Assembly (NCBI GenBank): GCA_005784505.1
Contig: VCAZ01000005.1
Coordinates: forward strand, 2,060,001-2,124,000
From: Bagarius yarrelli
Lineage: Eukaryota > Chordata > Actinopteri > Siluriformes > Sisoridae
Direction of reading: 5' to 3'
DNA: 64,000 bases
The notes beneath the pieces were generated by a model. It was not told where the DNA came from, searched no databases, and saw only the letters and a list, made by a program, of their open reading frames with translations. Position numbers and translations under genes: made by a program. Shown in pieces: positions 55,120 to 64,000 of this stretch (position 1 is the stretch's first letter; every line of letters begins with the position of its first letter).

Positions 55120-55150
<31 letters not shown>
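55120..55150. repeat. Homopolymer run of 31 G
   Basis: Thirty-one consecutive G between ATTCC and TTGTTTG. Such runs are rare in vertebrate DNA and are capable of multiple G-quadruplex registers. They are also a typical site of sequencing or assembly artefact, so the length is uncertain. Confidence 0.9.
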
Positions 55151-55152
<2 letters not shown>

Positions 55153-55397
55153 GTTTGTTTTAGTGAAAATTATCTTGATTATCTTTGAAAGTTGTATATT
55201 GTAAAATTAAATCTTTTATTACAGTATAAAAATTAATACCGCTTTAAATTTGCATAGATATTTGCATAAATGTTAAACGTTTCCTATAATAGCACATATC
55301 AAAGTGTATTATTGTTTTAATTTTTTCTTATGTAATATTTATACATAATGTTTTATGTTTGGAAACACTGCCTATACTTGTTTTACATCATTTACTC

Positions 55398-55403
<6 letters not shown>

Positions 55404-55490
<87 letters not shown>
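55404..55490. repeat. (AT)n microsatellite, 87 bp
   Basis: Alternating AT with one AGAT interruption at about 55442. It lies about 250 bases from the G31 run. Confidence 0.97.
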
Positions 55491-55492
<2 letters not shown>

Positions 55493-55549
55493 GGGCAGAA
55501 CTAAACCACATTATTCAAATCAGCTGAGTAAGTCTGTTGTTTTCCCCAT

Positions 55550-55600
55550 GCCGTGAGGAGGAGGAGGACGACGGGGAGGAGGAGGAAGAAGAAGATAAAC
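55550..55600. repeat. GAGGAG/GAAGAA purine tract
   Basis: Trinucleotide-type GAG and GAA units with a few interruptions. It translates as acidic or leucine-rich frames only. Confidence 0.8.
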
Positions 55601-55689
55601 CTCAAAAACAGTGTCATACCTGTATGACATAAGCTATTATAGCAGTAATGGCTGTTGTTTTTGAAAGAACATGTTTGTTGCTGATATTT

Positions 55690-55895
55690 ATTCATGATTC
55701 TCCCCAGAGACGTGCATGCAGAGCAGTGGAACCCCAGTGCAGTCTCAGAGAACAGAAACTAACAGCAGCAGAGGCACACGGGCCTGATCAGTCTCACATA
55801 AGCATCCATTAATAATCAGCAACTTTATCATAAACCGAAATCATACGGCTGCTGAGTGCAGAGACTGCTATCGTCTTCATGGCTTTCTTCCTGCT
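55690..55895. promoter_or_regulatory. Candidate conserved noncoding element
   Basis: CATAAGCATCCATTAATAAT, CAGCAACTTTATCATAAACC (HOX-like TTTAT), GAAATCATACGGCTGCTGAG and CAGAGACGTGCATGCAG. Repeat-free. Conservation not tested. Confidence 0.42.
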
Positions 55896-55920
55896 TTAAA
55901 AAAAAAAAAGTCTGTGTAGA

Positions 55921-55949
55921 GCGTGTGTGTGTGTGTGTGTGTGTGTGTG
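55921..55949. repeat. (GT)n microsatellite
   Basis: About 14 GT units. Confidence 0.95.
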
Positions 55950-56804
55950 GTGTGTAAATGCATGTGTGTTTATGAGTAAGAGTGCTATTTGTTTTTGCTT
56001 TTGATTTGTGTCATTCGGCTGCAACAGTTATCTGGTAAAAATATAAAGAAGAAAAGTAAATTTACCAATTTTTAATTTTGTAAGTTTTGTAATTGTTCTT
56101 TTATTTATTATTACATTTATTTATTTATTTATTATTATATGCAAATATTACCAGAAAGTCACACAGACTTACAATCAAATAATTATAATGATGGACTGTC
56201 TGAAAAACACCCCAGCAAAGTAATACTGTTTGTCCAACAAAGTTTTTTTTTTTTTTTTTATGTAATTTTATCTTTGTGGTCAAAGAAGCTTGAAAATTAC
56301 AGTATTAAATAGCAATTCTTGGTATTTTTAAACCACAATGACCTCAATTATTAAATAATTTTGTTTTAAAAGGTAGTTAGCTATCTTACCCTGTTACAGT
56401 AGGTGGAGGTTGGCAGAAAGTGTTGCTGGGCATCTGGGTGGGATCGGTTATGATGAAGGAAAGAAGCTTATAAGAAGTAAGAAAAAAAAGCCCCAAAAAA
56501 TGGCTGGGAGGCCAAAAAAGTACAATCGCACATAAACACCAGCAAAGATCGTTTTTTAACGAATATTTTTAACTAAATTATTTTAAACAGGGTTAATCTT
56601 ACCGTCAGACAGAATGATGTAGCCTAAAGATTTCAGCGGAAATGTGGATTAATGTAATTCGCAGAATTCAAACCAAAGAACCAATCAAAAGCATCAGAAT
56701 AGCACTGCTTTAATAAACAGCGTTTGCAGAAGGCATCATGCAAATCAAAAACAGGCAAAGCGACAACAAATTAATAGTATACGAAATGAGGAAAGTGGTA
56801 GACT
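55950..56804. other. AT-rich sequence, nothing recognised
   Basis: Includes a T17 run at 56243-56259. No repeat family or frame of interest. Confidence 0.4.
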
Positions 56805-57000
56805 GCATTACATTAACAGCATTTGGCAGACGTCCTCATCCAGAGCAACTTACGTTTATCTCTTTTATACAACGGAGCAATTGGGGGTTAAGGGCCCTGC
56901 TCAGGGGTGCACAGTGGTAGCTTGTTGGTGCTGGGAATCAAACCCCGGTCTTTCTGGTATCAGTCCAACAACTTAATCACTAAGCCACCACTTCCGCACT
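56805..57000 (-). mobile_element. SINE-A copy, near complete
   Basis: TACATTAACAGCATTTGGCA, GACGTCCTCATCCAGAGCAA, ACGGAGCAATTGGGGGTTAA, GTAGCTTGTTGGTGCTGGGA, ATCAAACCCC (box B, one change) and AACTTAATCACTAAGCCACC. It is followed directly by a copy in the other direction. Confidence 0.9.
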
Positions 57001-57122
57001 AACTGGAAGATCCCAATTCCATTTTCAGCACCACAAAATTACCACTGCTTAATTGTATAAATGGGATAAATGTAAGTCGCTCTAGATAAGACCGTCTGCC
57101 AAATGCTAGAAATGTCAAACGT
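57001..57122 (+). mobile_element. SINE-A copy, head missing, tail-to-tail neighbour
   Basis: AGATCCCAATTCCATTTTCA, CACCACAAAATTACCACTGC, TTAATTGTATAAATGGGATA, AATGTAAGTCGCTCTAGATA and CCGTCTGCCAAATGCTAG. With the 56805 copy it forms an inverted pair whose outer ends are complementary over about 50 bases. Confidence 0.88.
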
Positions 57123-57605
57123 AAAATATATAATGTAATAAAATTGAGTAACTCCGTCATATGTAACTAGTTACTTCCCAAATTGATGATATGTAAATAC
57201 CTTCAATTATAGGCTACTATACAAACATGTCTGTACATATACAGTTTGTGTGTAGAGTTGTACATGTTTGTATTTGTATGTGTAAGTACAGTATCTGATA
57301 TACTGTAAAAGTGTGTGGGACAAACAGAGGCGGTGGGATGACATGTGTCTACATGTGTACATACACTATGTATGTGTTTATGTTTTGGCATGTGTAAGTG
57401 TCAATTTATTTATTCAGGCATCTGTATATGTGCCAGTGTGTGTATATGTGCATATACACACTAAATGTGTGAATGTGCATATAATTGTATGTAAATTTAC
57501 ACCAATATATTTTTTCTGGGACTATATGAATGTTTAAGTCAGTCTTTTAATGTTATGGACACACTTAGGGGCCAAACTCTTATCATTCATTATGTGTATA
57601 GTACA
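57123..57605. other. Unassigned, TGTATGTG-rich
   Basis: Words such as TGTGTATATG, ACATGTGTAC and TATGTGTTTATG recur from about 57210 to 57490, a degenerate GT/AT simple sequence. Frames across it are compositional. Confidence 0.4.
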
Positions 57606-58113
57606 CAGTAGTGCCTTGACCTACGAGTTTATTTCATTCCGTGACGGAGCTCGTAACTCAAATTACTCCTATGTCAAATCAATTTTCCCCATTGAAATGA
57701 ATTGAAATGTCATTAATCCGTTCCGGATCCACAAAAAAAACACAGCAATTTTTTTTACATATTTTTTTAAATAGAAAAAATACTTATAAATACAGAATAT
57801 TGTATAAAAAACAATACCATAGAATGTACTGCAATAAACTGGTTTTATTAAGTATATTGTACAGCATTTACCTTGAAGATCAGACAACTCCGCTTGCTTC
57901 TGCACTTGCTAATGCACATGTCTGACTAGCTATCGAGTGAGACACGTGATGCTGGGTGAATGTTATGGCGTTCACTGTGGCGTTCGTTGGGTGGCTGAAG
58001 CTGCCTCGTTACCCGATTTTTAGTTCACAACTCAAAGCAAAAAATTGGCATAGAGACGGCTTGTATCTCGAAAAACTATTTAGTTGGGACACTCATAAGT
58101 CAAGGTGCAACTG
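57606..58113 (+). mobile_element. MITE-D, reference copy with both terminal inverted repeats
   Basis: Left end CAGTAGTGCCTTGACCTACG; right end, reversed, CAGTTGCACCTTGACTTATG. They agree at 17 of 22 positions. The interior has CTCAAATTACTCCTATGTC, CATTAATCCGTTCCGGATCC, AGATCAGACAACTCCGC and AGTGAGACACGTGATGCTGG. A TA follows the right end. Size is about 508 bp with no transposase frame. CAGT termini with TA suggest a non-autonomous Tc1/mariner-type element, which is inference. Confidence 0.88.
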
Positions 58114-58529
58114 TATATGGGTCGAGATAATAAGGTAATAATGGTTCGTACTGAGTGTTTCAAATAAGTCGTCCTATTTTTTATTATTAATACTATTCGG
58201 AATTCTTGTGCGATAAATAAATGACAAAGCATGTGATTCTCTCCATCATGTGTTACTGCTACAACCGGCCTAACTTTTAAACAGTCACTTGTGTTGAAAC
58301 TAAGATACTGCATGTTTTATTGAATGACGCTGAGCGGGATATATATAATGCATATAACAGACAGGCTGCGGGACAATATTTGACCCGCTGACCGGACTTT
58401 AGACCCCCATCTTAGGCCCACCCACACCTTATTTTGTGATCCAGCATGCCTGAGTATACAGATATGCTCTCTGAATATGGATCGGTCTCCCAAAAGGCTA
58501 AGTAGGATGGCCAGTTTAATATCCCCCAA
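58114..58529. other. Unassigned sequence
   Basis: Complex but without a recognised family. Minus frames of 70-77 codons have no domain. Confidence 0.33.
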
Positions 58530-58740
58530 TTAAAGTGCGATTTTAGAGATCAGCCGCTGAGGAGCCCAGGCTGTCCCCACCTACACGCAGGGCCTGTCAT
58601 CTAATGTCACACTCGCACAGGGCAAATGTATGCGGTCAATTACCGAGGACCGGGCCCTCGTCAGCCATGGGTTAAATATAAAACAGCAGCCCTTGAAACA
58701 GGAAAAATGAGTTTATGGTAATACCAAGAGACCTTCCTTG
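58530..58740. promoter_or_regulatory. Candidate conserved noncoding element
   Basis: Balanced, repeat-free sequence with GTCATCTAATGTCACACTCG, GCGGTCAATTACCGAGGACC (a palindrome-like CGGTCAATTACCG), GGGTTAAATATAAAACAGC. Conservation not tested. Confidence 0.42.
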
Positions 58741-59189
58741 GTGTGTGAGTGGTGTGATCTCCTGCCTGTAGCTTTATATAGGTTTACAAAGCTTAAATTG
58801 AACCTTTCTCTCTAAGGGCAAGGAAAAGAGAAGGTGGTGGTCTCTTTCTCTCGTTCTCTCTTTCTTTCTCTCTGTAACACACACACACACACACACACAG
58901 TCCCAGTGTGGCCTGTATTAGTGTAGCAGTGCGGTACTTTCCCAGATTACTGGGGGAGAGCTGGCGCCTGTGTTCACAGCTCAGCTGAAGGCGACCAGGT
59001 CTAATTGCTCTCAGAGGGGGACAGAAAAAGAGAACGAGAGAAAAACAGGCAGAGGAGTAAAGAAGCAAGCTGCTCTCACGGACACCCCAGTGTTGCCTCA
59101 GCCCTCACACTTCATATCGAGCTTCCAGTCTTCACCTCTCTCACTCCAAACAACTAGCTACAATTAAGGGAGGGGGGGGGACCAGAGAG
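58741..59189. other. Unassigned with CT and CA tracts
   Basis: CT-rich tract at about 58840-58875 then a CA array at 58877-58899. Purine-rich patches lie at 59020-59060. The minus 91-codon frame covers these tracts and is compositional. Confidence 0.4.
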
Positions 59190-59530
59190 AATGAGAGAGA
59201 GCAAGGAAGTGAGAGACAAAGAGGAACCCTTTATTAAAGCTAGTGCTAATTGAGATAGGAGCCAAATAATGGGGGATGACACTTTAATGAAGACACGCTG
59301 TGTGAAGCTACTTTCTCTCGCCTGATCACCGTGCCAAGGCAGCGTGCCGGAGAACGAGAGCACATTTCCTCTGCTATATTACAAGACCGAAAGAAATGAT
59401 GTGGAGGTGTCTACGCCATGCGGTAATGCGGTTTTGGAGCGATGACAAAAACAGTGAGGGAGATGCTATTGTTCCCCCGTGTTAAAACCCAATTACACAA
59501 GGCTCAGCGTGATTTCCTTCGTGAGCTCCC
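59190..59530. promoter_or_regulatory. Candidate conserved noncoding element
   Basis: TTATTAAAGCTAGTGCTAATTG, GGAGCCAAATAATGGGGGAT, CACTTTAATGAAGACACGC and CCCAATTACACAAGGCTCAG. Repeat-poor after the GA patch at about 59190-59222. Conservation not tested. Confidence 0.4.
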
Positions 59531-59604
59531 TGTTCGCTTGCCCATAGCAGCGAGGGCTTCTACATGGTGTAGCTTCACATAAACACAAACACACGCTCAC
59601 ACAC

Positions 59605-59629
59605 AAAAAAAAAAAAAAAAAAAAAAAAA
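59605..59629. repeat. Poly(A) run of 25
   Basis: Uninterrupted A25 after an ACACAC patch. No retroposon body recognised. Confidence 0.95.
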
Positions 59630-59994
59630 GCCAACACACTGATCCAATCAGAGCTGCAGCCGAGCTTCCAACGTCTGTCTCAAGACCAACGTACTTTTGT
59701 TTCTCATTACTGTCTGAGAGGAAAGCAGTGTGCTGACTGCAAACTCTTTACAGAGGCTTCATTTGTTACACAATTACATCATGTTAAAAGCGGATGTTTT
59801 TTTGTAAGACATGATAGTTACAGCACAGACTGTTCACAGAGGAAAACAGAACAGCAATGGAAATGTTTATGTCTCTCATAGAAACCAACTTGATCGACCT
59901 GCGAGATTGTTTAATTAAAGTTTAACTGTGCATCTTAATTACATTAAAGACCTGAACTTCGGTTAAAGAAATATTGTACTTTATGTATTAGATA
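59630..59994. other. Unassigned sequence
   Basis: Complex to about 59760, then AT-rich, including GTTTAATTAAAGTTTAAC. Nothing recognised. Confidence 0.35.
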
Positions 59995-60352
59995 GAAATT
60001 CATTTATTCATTTTCTATACCCACTTATTTCCCAATTTAGGGATCTGCTGAAGTATATGCCAGACGTCCTTGAAAGGGCAAAAGGCAGAAGGGGTACACC
60101 CTGGACAGGTCACCAGTCCATCACAGGGCCACACACACACTCACATGGGCAATTTAGAATCACCAATCAACCTAACATACATGTTTTTGGACTGTAGGAG
60201 GAAACCGGAGTACCTGGAATAAACCCACACAAACACGGAAAAAACATGCAAAACAAACTCCACACAGAAAGGCCCCTGTCTGGGAATCGAACCCAGGACC
60301 TTCTTGCTGTGAGAAAACAGTGTTAAGCACTAAGCCACCATGCTGCCCTAGA
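59995..60352 (-). mobile_element. SINE-B copy, full length
   Basis: On the plus strand from AAATTCATTTATTCATTTTC (tail) through CTATACCCACTTATTTCCC, GGGGTACACCCTGGACAGGT, CACCAGTCCATCACAGGGCC, CATACATGTTTTTGGACTGT, AGGAGGAAACCGGAGTACC and TGGGAATCGAACCCAGGACC (minus-strand box B intact) to TTAAGCACTAAGCCACCATG (box A). The best preserved SINE-B here, with both promoter boxes readable. Confidence 0.94.
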
Positions 60353-61379
60353 TGGAAACAATAAACATCTAAAGATAAAATATAGTTTTGTTTATTTCAG
60401 CAATCAGAACCGTAAAATGTTATTTAATTTACTGTTTAACACTTAGCATTCAATAAAAAAATATTTAATTCAAATTTATGACATTGAATGTTTATAACAG
60501 TCAAAGCTTAACAAAACAGTGTATAGAAATAAGATGATTATTTTACTATTAATGCATTTTTATGTGCTGTAACAAAAGCTGTTAAGTGATCCATTTTATA
60601 AATTCTTTAATTTTTTGGATTTGTTTTATGAGACTAGAAATGAACAAATTATCTCAAAACATAAATTAGATGACTTACAGACCGTTACATTATGCCTGCT
60701 TATAGGAGAGAAAATAATAGAACTGATAACTAATGGACTAATTCAGATATTACATTTTAAAATATTTGCTTAAAATTGAAAAATCATTTGTTACTGTGAA
60801 AATTGGAGTAAACTCGTCTTAAAAATGAACTCACAAAATTAAATTTATTAATTAAAACATATCAATTGAAGAAAGACATATAAATGTATTATTTACTCTA
60901 TAAAAGTTTATTTATATAATCTTTTTCTAACAGTTATTTTCAGGTACAAATGAATAACAGCTACTGTGTAAATATATACACGTTAAAATTATTTTTACAT
61001 TAAAAGTGCAACATCATGGCAGTTACAGTACGTCTTAAAAATAAACAATCGCATACATTTTTATAGTACGGTTGTACACACATACATCTTGTCTGAATCC
61101 TGTACCGAATAATGACATCAGTTTTGCTCATTGCAGCTGTACACACAAATGATACAATACGCTATCCAGGTGTGCTACTAAAACTGAAAATGTATCCTCT
61201 TTTTGTTCTTGTCTTTTCTGCACTTTAGAGTAAACTGGAATGTGATCTAAGAAGGCCAGGGATAATGATACATTTTATTCGAAGGTCAGTCTTTTCTGCA
61301 TGCACACTTAACTGTTGTTTCTCCAACTGTGAATGTTTGATGATGAGTAGGAGAGGGTCATTACTCACAACCATTAACA
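60353..61379. other. AT-rich sequence, nothing recognised
   Basis: Very AT-rich single-copy-looking DNA with no frames of note. The part after about 61010 is somewhat more complex. Confidence 0.42.

Positions 61380-61408
<29 letters not shown>
61380..61408. repeat. (CT)n microsatellite
   Basis: About 14 CT units. Confidence 0.95.
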
Positions 61409-61411
<3 letters not shown>

Positions 61412-62194
61412 CTCGTATCGTAGGAGAAAAGCCTCTTGAATTTTTACCCACTTACCTGTGCTGAATGTTCGCTGATACCACTAAAACCACCATAGTGTAC
61501 GGACAAAAAACCACTCCTGGAAACTGCTAAAAACGAACCTGTTGGCACTCGGTTATGGATAGGACTTAATGGCTCTCAAATTTGTATAAATAGCTTGTAG
61601 TCTATTGTATAAAATTTAAATCACACATTCCAAACACTAGAGCTGATAGCAACTGGCTTCACAACGTTGCAAGTTGCCGACTTTTTACGTTATGCTTAAA
61701 AAAACAACAACTATAAAGTACTGTTTTAATAAAACCCCCAAAAGACAAGAAAAAAACAGAAGCTTTTCTTGCCATTTCGGCCATCTATAGCAGATGTAGT
61801 GAAATTGAAGGTTTTTGCAGAACCAGGGTGCTACATCCAACAACACGGAACTACACATTAAACAGGGAACAACGCAGAGCTAAGAGATTAAATTGTAAGC
61901 AGTAATGGAAATAATGCCGATAAAAGAGTTACTAACTAAATTTTTTTTAGTATCGTGTAATCAATCAAATCACTGTACAAAACCGTTATTGACAATTAAA
62001 TGCGCCGCTCTTTGGTGAGAGGTGGGGCGAATAACTGATGATGACTGTGTAAGTGTTGGGGATGAGATTAGTAGTTCACACAAAATACAGTAGTTCTAAC
62101 AAAATACTCAAACACCCAACCAGTAATTTGTTGACCCTTGATTGCCGGTGTTCATCTTTTTTCGTAAGTTATAAATATATACTTTGAGAAATGT
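61409..62194. other. Unassigned sequence
   Basis: AATGCCGATAAAAGAGTTAC at about 61913 may be a decayed relative of the repeat at 14330. Otherwise nothing recognised. Confidence 0.33.
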
Positions 62195-62325
62195 TTAGTC
62201 ATAGAAGTATAAATTTAATTTAGGAAACGTATCGGTGTAAAATTCAGTAAAGTACCGATTCTCCCCAAAATACTTAAGTTCTGTATCGAAGTATTATTAC
62301 TGTGTTACATTACACCTCTGGTTTT
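62195..62325 (+). mobile_element. Fish repeat fragment
   Basis: ATTCAGTAAAGTACCGATTC, TCCCCAAAATACTTAAGTTC, TGTATCGAAGTATTATTACT, GTGTTACATTACACCTCTG. The order matches a common fish repeat ending TTACTTTACACCTCTG. Noncoding. Confidence 0.6.
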
Positions 62326-62326
62326 A

Positions 62327-62336
62327 TATCTATATA

Positions 62337-62370
<34 letters not shown>

Positions 62371-62371
62371 A
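62327..62371. repeat. (TA)n microsatellite
   Basis: Alternating TA with one C interruption at 62355, adjoining the preceding repeat. Confidence 0.95.
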
Positions 62372-62439
62372 ATATAAAATATAAAACACATAACTCTAGG
62401 TATACTGTAGACAAGTGGTATATATATCATGCCACTCAT

Positions 62440-62780
62440 AGCTTGGTTTCCCTGAACTGCATGTGTTGTTAATTTCATTATAATGAACATTAGACTGTAT
62501 ATGCATGTGTCTACTTACAGCAGGGGTAAATATTAAGCATTGCCAAGCAACTGCTAGATAGAGGCAGCTCCATTGTCGGAAGGTAATTAGAAAAAACAAG
62601 ATAGTGCCTTTCTAATTATTGTGTAATGAGCTACGAAAACACTAATTGATGAGTATGATGGTAACTCATTACGTAGTAACAAGAGCTTATTAAGACATGC
62701 GTTCACTCTAATCTGAACGTTGACCCATCATCATTAAATATGCACGATGTTAATGATGTATGATGTTTTTGGAGTACTAC
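62440..62780. promoter_or_regulatory. Candidate conserved noncoding element
   Basis: GTGTTGTTAATTTCATTATA, GAAGGTAATTAGAAAAAAC, TTTCTAATTATTGTGTAATG, CACTAATTGATGAGTATG, CATCATTAAATATGCACG. High density of TAAT cores in repeat-free sequence. Conservation not tested. Confidence 0.43.
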
Positions 62781-63249
62781 AACAAAGTTGAAGTACTCTA
62801 TAGACACAGGTGAAAAATTAACCCGTACATTGATTAATTAAATGATTATGCTTAAGTAAAAGTCCTTTTTTTTTATTATTTATGCCAAGAGGATTTTGGA
62901 GTGTTGCTCAGGCCTTAAGCTGGTGTTACTGTTACACCGTTTTCAGTACTATTTTCTGATTGTTGTTTGTCAGAATGTATGAACATGTTCTTCATGTCAC
63001 ACTGTAGTGTCTCAGTTGTCATAATATCAGCGTGTACTACAGTCAAAATGCATTTAATTTGGATGCACACAAGAAGACTCTGAGTTTTATGTAATCAATC
63101 TATTCTCTAGCTAAATGGTAGCTAGCAGCAAACAAAAACAATCTGTAGTGTTCATTTTGCTCTTAAGTTTCATTTCTTGCTTTACTGTCCACCGGACTTA
63201 TTCTAACATTTTCCCGAGCTAGTTTAAAGCTGTCAGGCTAATCGCATCA
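62781..63249. other. Unassigned sequence
   Basis: Mixed sequence leading into repeat G. Possibly part of a longer copy of it. Confidence 0.33.
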
Positions 63250-63900
63250 TCAGGTTCGGTGCTTCTATTGGTTCTTGGTCTGACAGTCATCATAGGAGAA
63301 GATACACAGCAGGATAGTGTCTGAGACTGCCAGAATTACAGTGAGGAAAAAACTGATTACAACGGCCATTAATCGACTGAAGATAAACATGTCAAACTAG
63401 CGACTAGAGACAACAGGTTTACCCCAGGATTATAACCATTTAGGATTTCAAAATTTTTGTTGTGGTTTTAGTCTCAGCCTCAGCCGTCACGTCCACGGAC
63501 CGCTGCCTAAATGCATATGGCACACTTCACTTAAACACTTCAGGAGTTTTGAATTGTACTATGGTTGGTTAAAGGATTTCAGGGAGTTGTGTGTGTCACA
63601 GTCGTTAACAGTCGGCCTGGAAACAAACCCAAAGCTCCCTGATCAAAGAAGTTATGTTCTAAGTTGTGTTTTTTATTGCATGCTAATGATTTTGTGAACA
63701 ATTTTACTGGTTTTTATACCAGTCTGTTATTGTAGGGACATTTCCACACCCCTAAACATGACACAAAATGAAACATTATTGATTCTTTTACTTGTCATTT
63801 CCCTCTTAGGTGTCTTAAGTGGCCATTCAAAATGGTTACCAGATCCTCTACTGTCAGTTTGGTTACCAGATCTTCTACCACCAGTTCGAAGATCTGGCTA
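63250..63900 (+). repeat. Dispersed repeat G, copy 2 (longer)
   Basis: The right half (63566-63900) is collinear with 27295-27640. The left half has ATTGGTTCTTGGTCTGACAG, TCATCATAGGAGAAGATACA and GACTGCCAGAATTACAG, typical of a fish DNA-transposon-like repeat. The phrase GGTTACCAGATCCTCTACTG then GTCAGTTTGGTTACCAGATC shows a local 27-base tandem duplication near 63833-63880. Confidence 0.65.
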
Positions 63901-64000
63901 CTAAAGATTTTTTTTTTAAAAAAGATAAGATTGAATTGAGCTTTTTAATATCTTATGCATTTTTGTCTTATCCTTTACTCAAAGAAGTCTCCGCAAAATT

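Overview
The window reads as vertebrate nuclear DNA, almost certainly from a teleost fish. The evidence is AT-rich sequence full of (CA)n, (TA)n, (GATA)n and (CT)n microsatellites, several tRNA-headed SINE families and Tc1-like transposon fragments with fish-type sequences, and a near absence of long reading frames. An ostariophysan such as a catfish is plausible from the repeats, but this is an impression and was not tested. No bacterial or organellar architecture is present: no operons, ribosome binding sites, rRNA or CRISPR.

I found no complete protein-coding gene. The longest frames are low-complexity translations, frames through tandem repeats, or isolated frames of about 100 codons without recognisable domains. 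Three short segments look like possible exons on the + strand (9897-9957, 35165-35301, 39091-39166). One short minus-strand frame (19390-19497) encodes a possible single-span membrane peptide. All four are weak. The window is best described as a gene desert or a very large intron.

Interspersed repeats fall into recognisable families. SINE-A is a tRNA-headed element of about 180-200 bp with about a dozen copies (near 6.2, 12.1, 18.9, 20.7, 25.8 nested, 26.9, 37.6, 39.7, 41.7, 43.8, 56.9 and 57.0 kb). SINE-B is a longer family with a TGAATGAATG-type tail (25.4, 31.5, 42.0, 48.1, 60.0 kb). SINE-C has one copy (29.2 kb). Tc1/mariner-type remnants lie at 8.4, 11.7, 23.0, 34.0, 35.5, 43.5 and 47.2 kb. 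A miniature inverted-repeat element, MITE-D, has copies at 37.4, 45.2 and 57.6 kb. Other dispersed repeats lie at 11.1 and 47.7 kb, at 27.3 and 63.6 kb, and at 37.1 kb. Two nested insertions give relative ages: SINE-A within SINE-A at 25.8 kb, and SINE-A within MITE-D at 37.6 kb.

Tandem arrays are prominent. Two unrelated minisatellites (15.75-17.0 kb and 36.65-37.0 kb) both have monomers of about 38 bp grouped into 152-bp four-unit higher-order repeats. Long GATA/TATC arrays lie at 3.5, 35.9, 38.9 and 44.1 kb. An uninterrupted run of 31 G lies at 55.1 kb.

Between the repeats are stretches of complex, repeat-free sequence rich in TAATTA-type homeodomain cores and ATTTGCAT-like octamers. They resemble conserved noncoding elements near developmental regulator genes (about 6.8-7.2, 12.4-12.8, 13.1-13.5, 18.5-18.7, 20.0-20.4, 21.3-22.2, 23.4-24.3, 31.8-32.1, 36.3-36.5, 38.4-38.6, 46.0-46.9, 49.0-50.5, 52.6-52.8, 53.5-54.0, 55.7-55.9, 58.5-59.5 and 62.4-62.8 kb). 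These calls are inference from texture only. No alignment was possible, and the target gene cannot be named. I did not find a new self-contained biological system.
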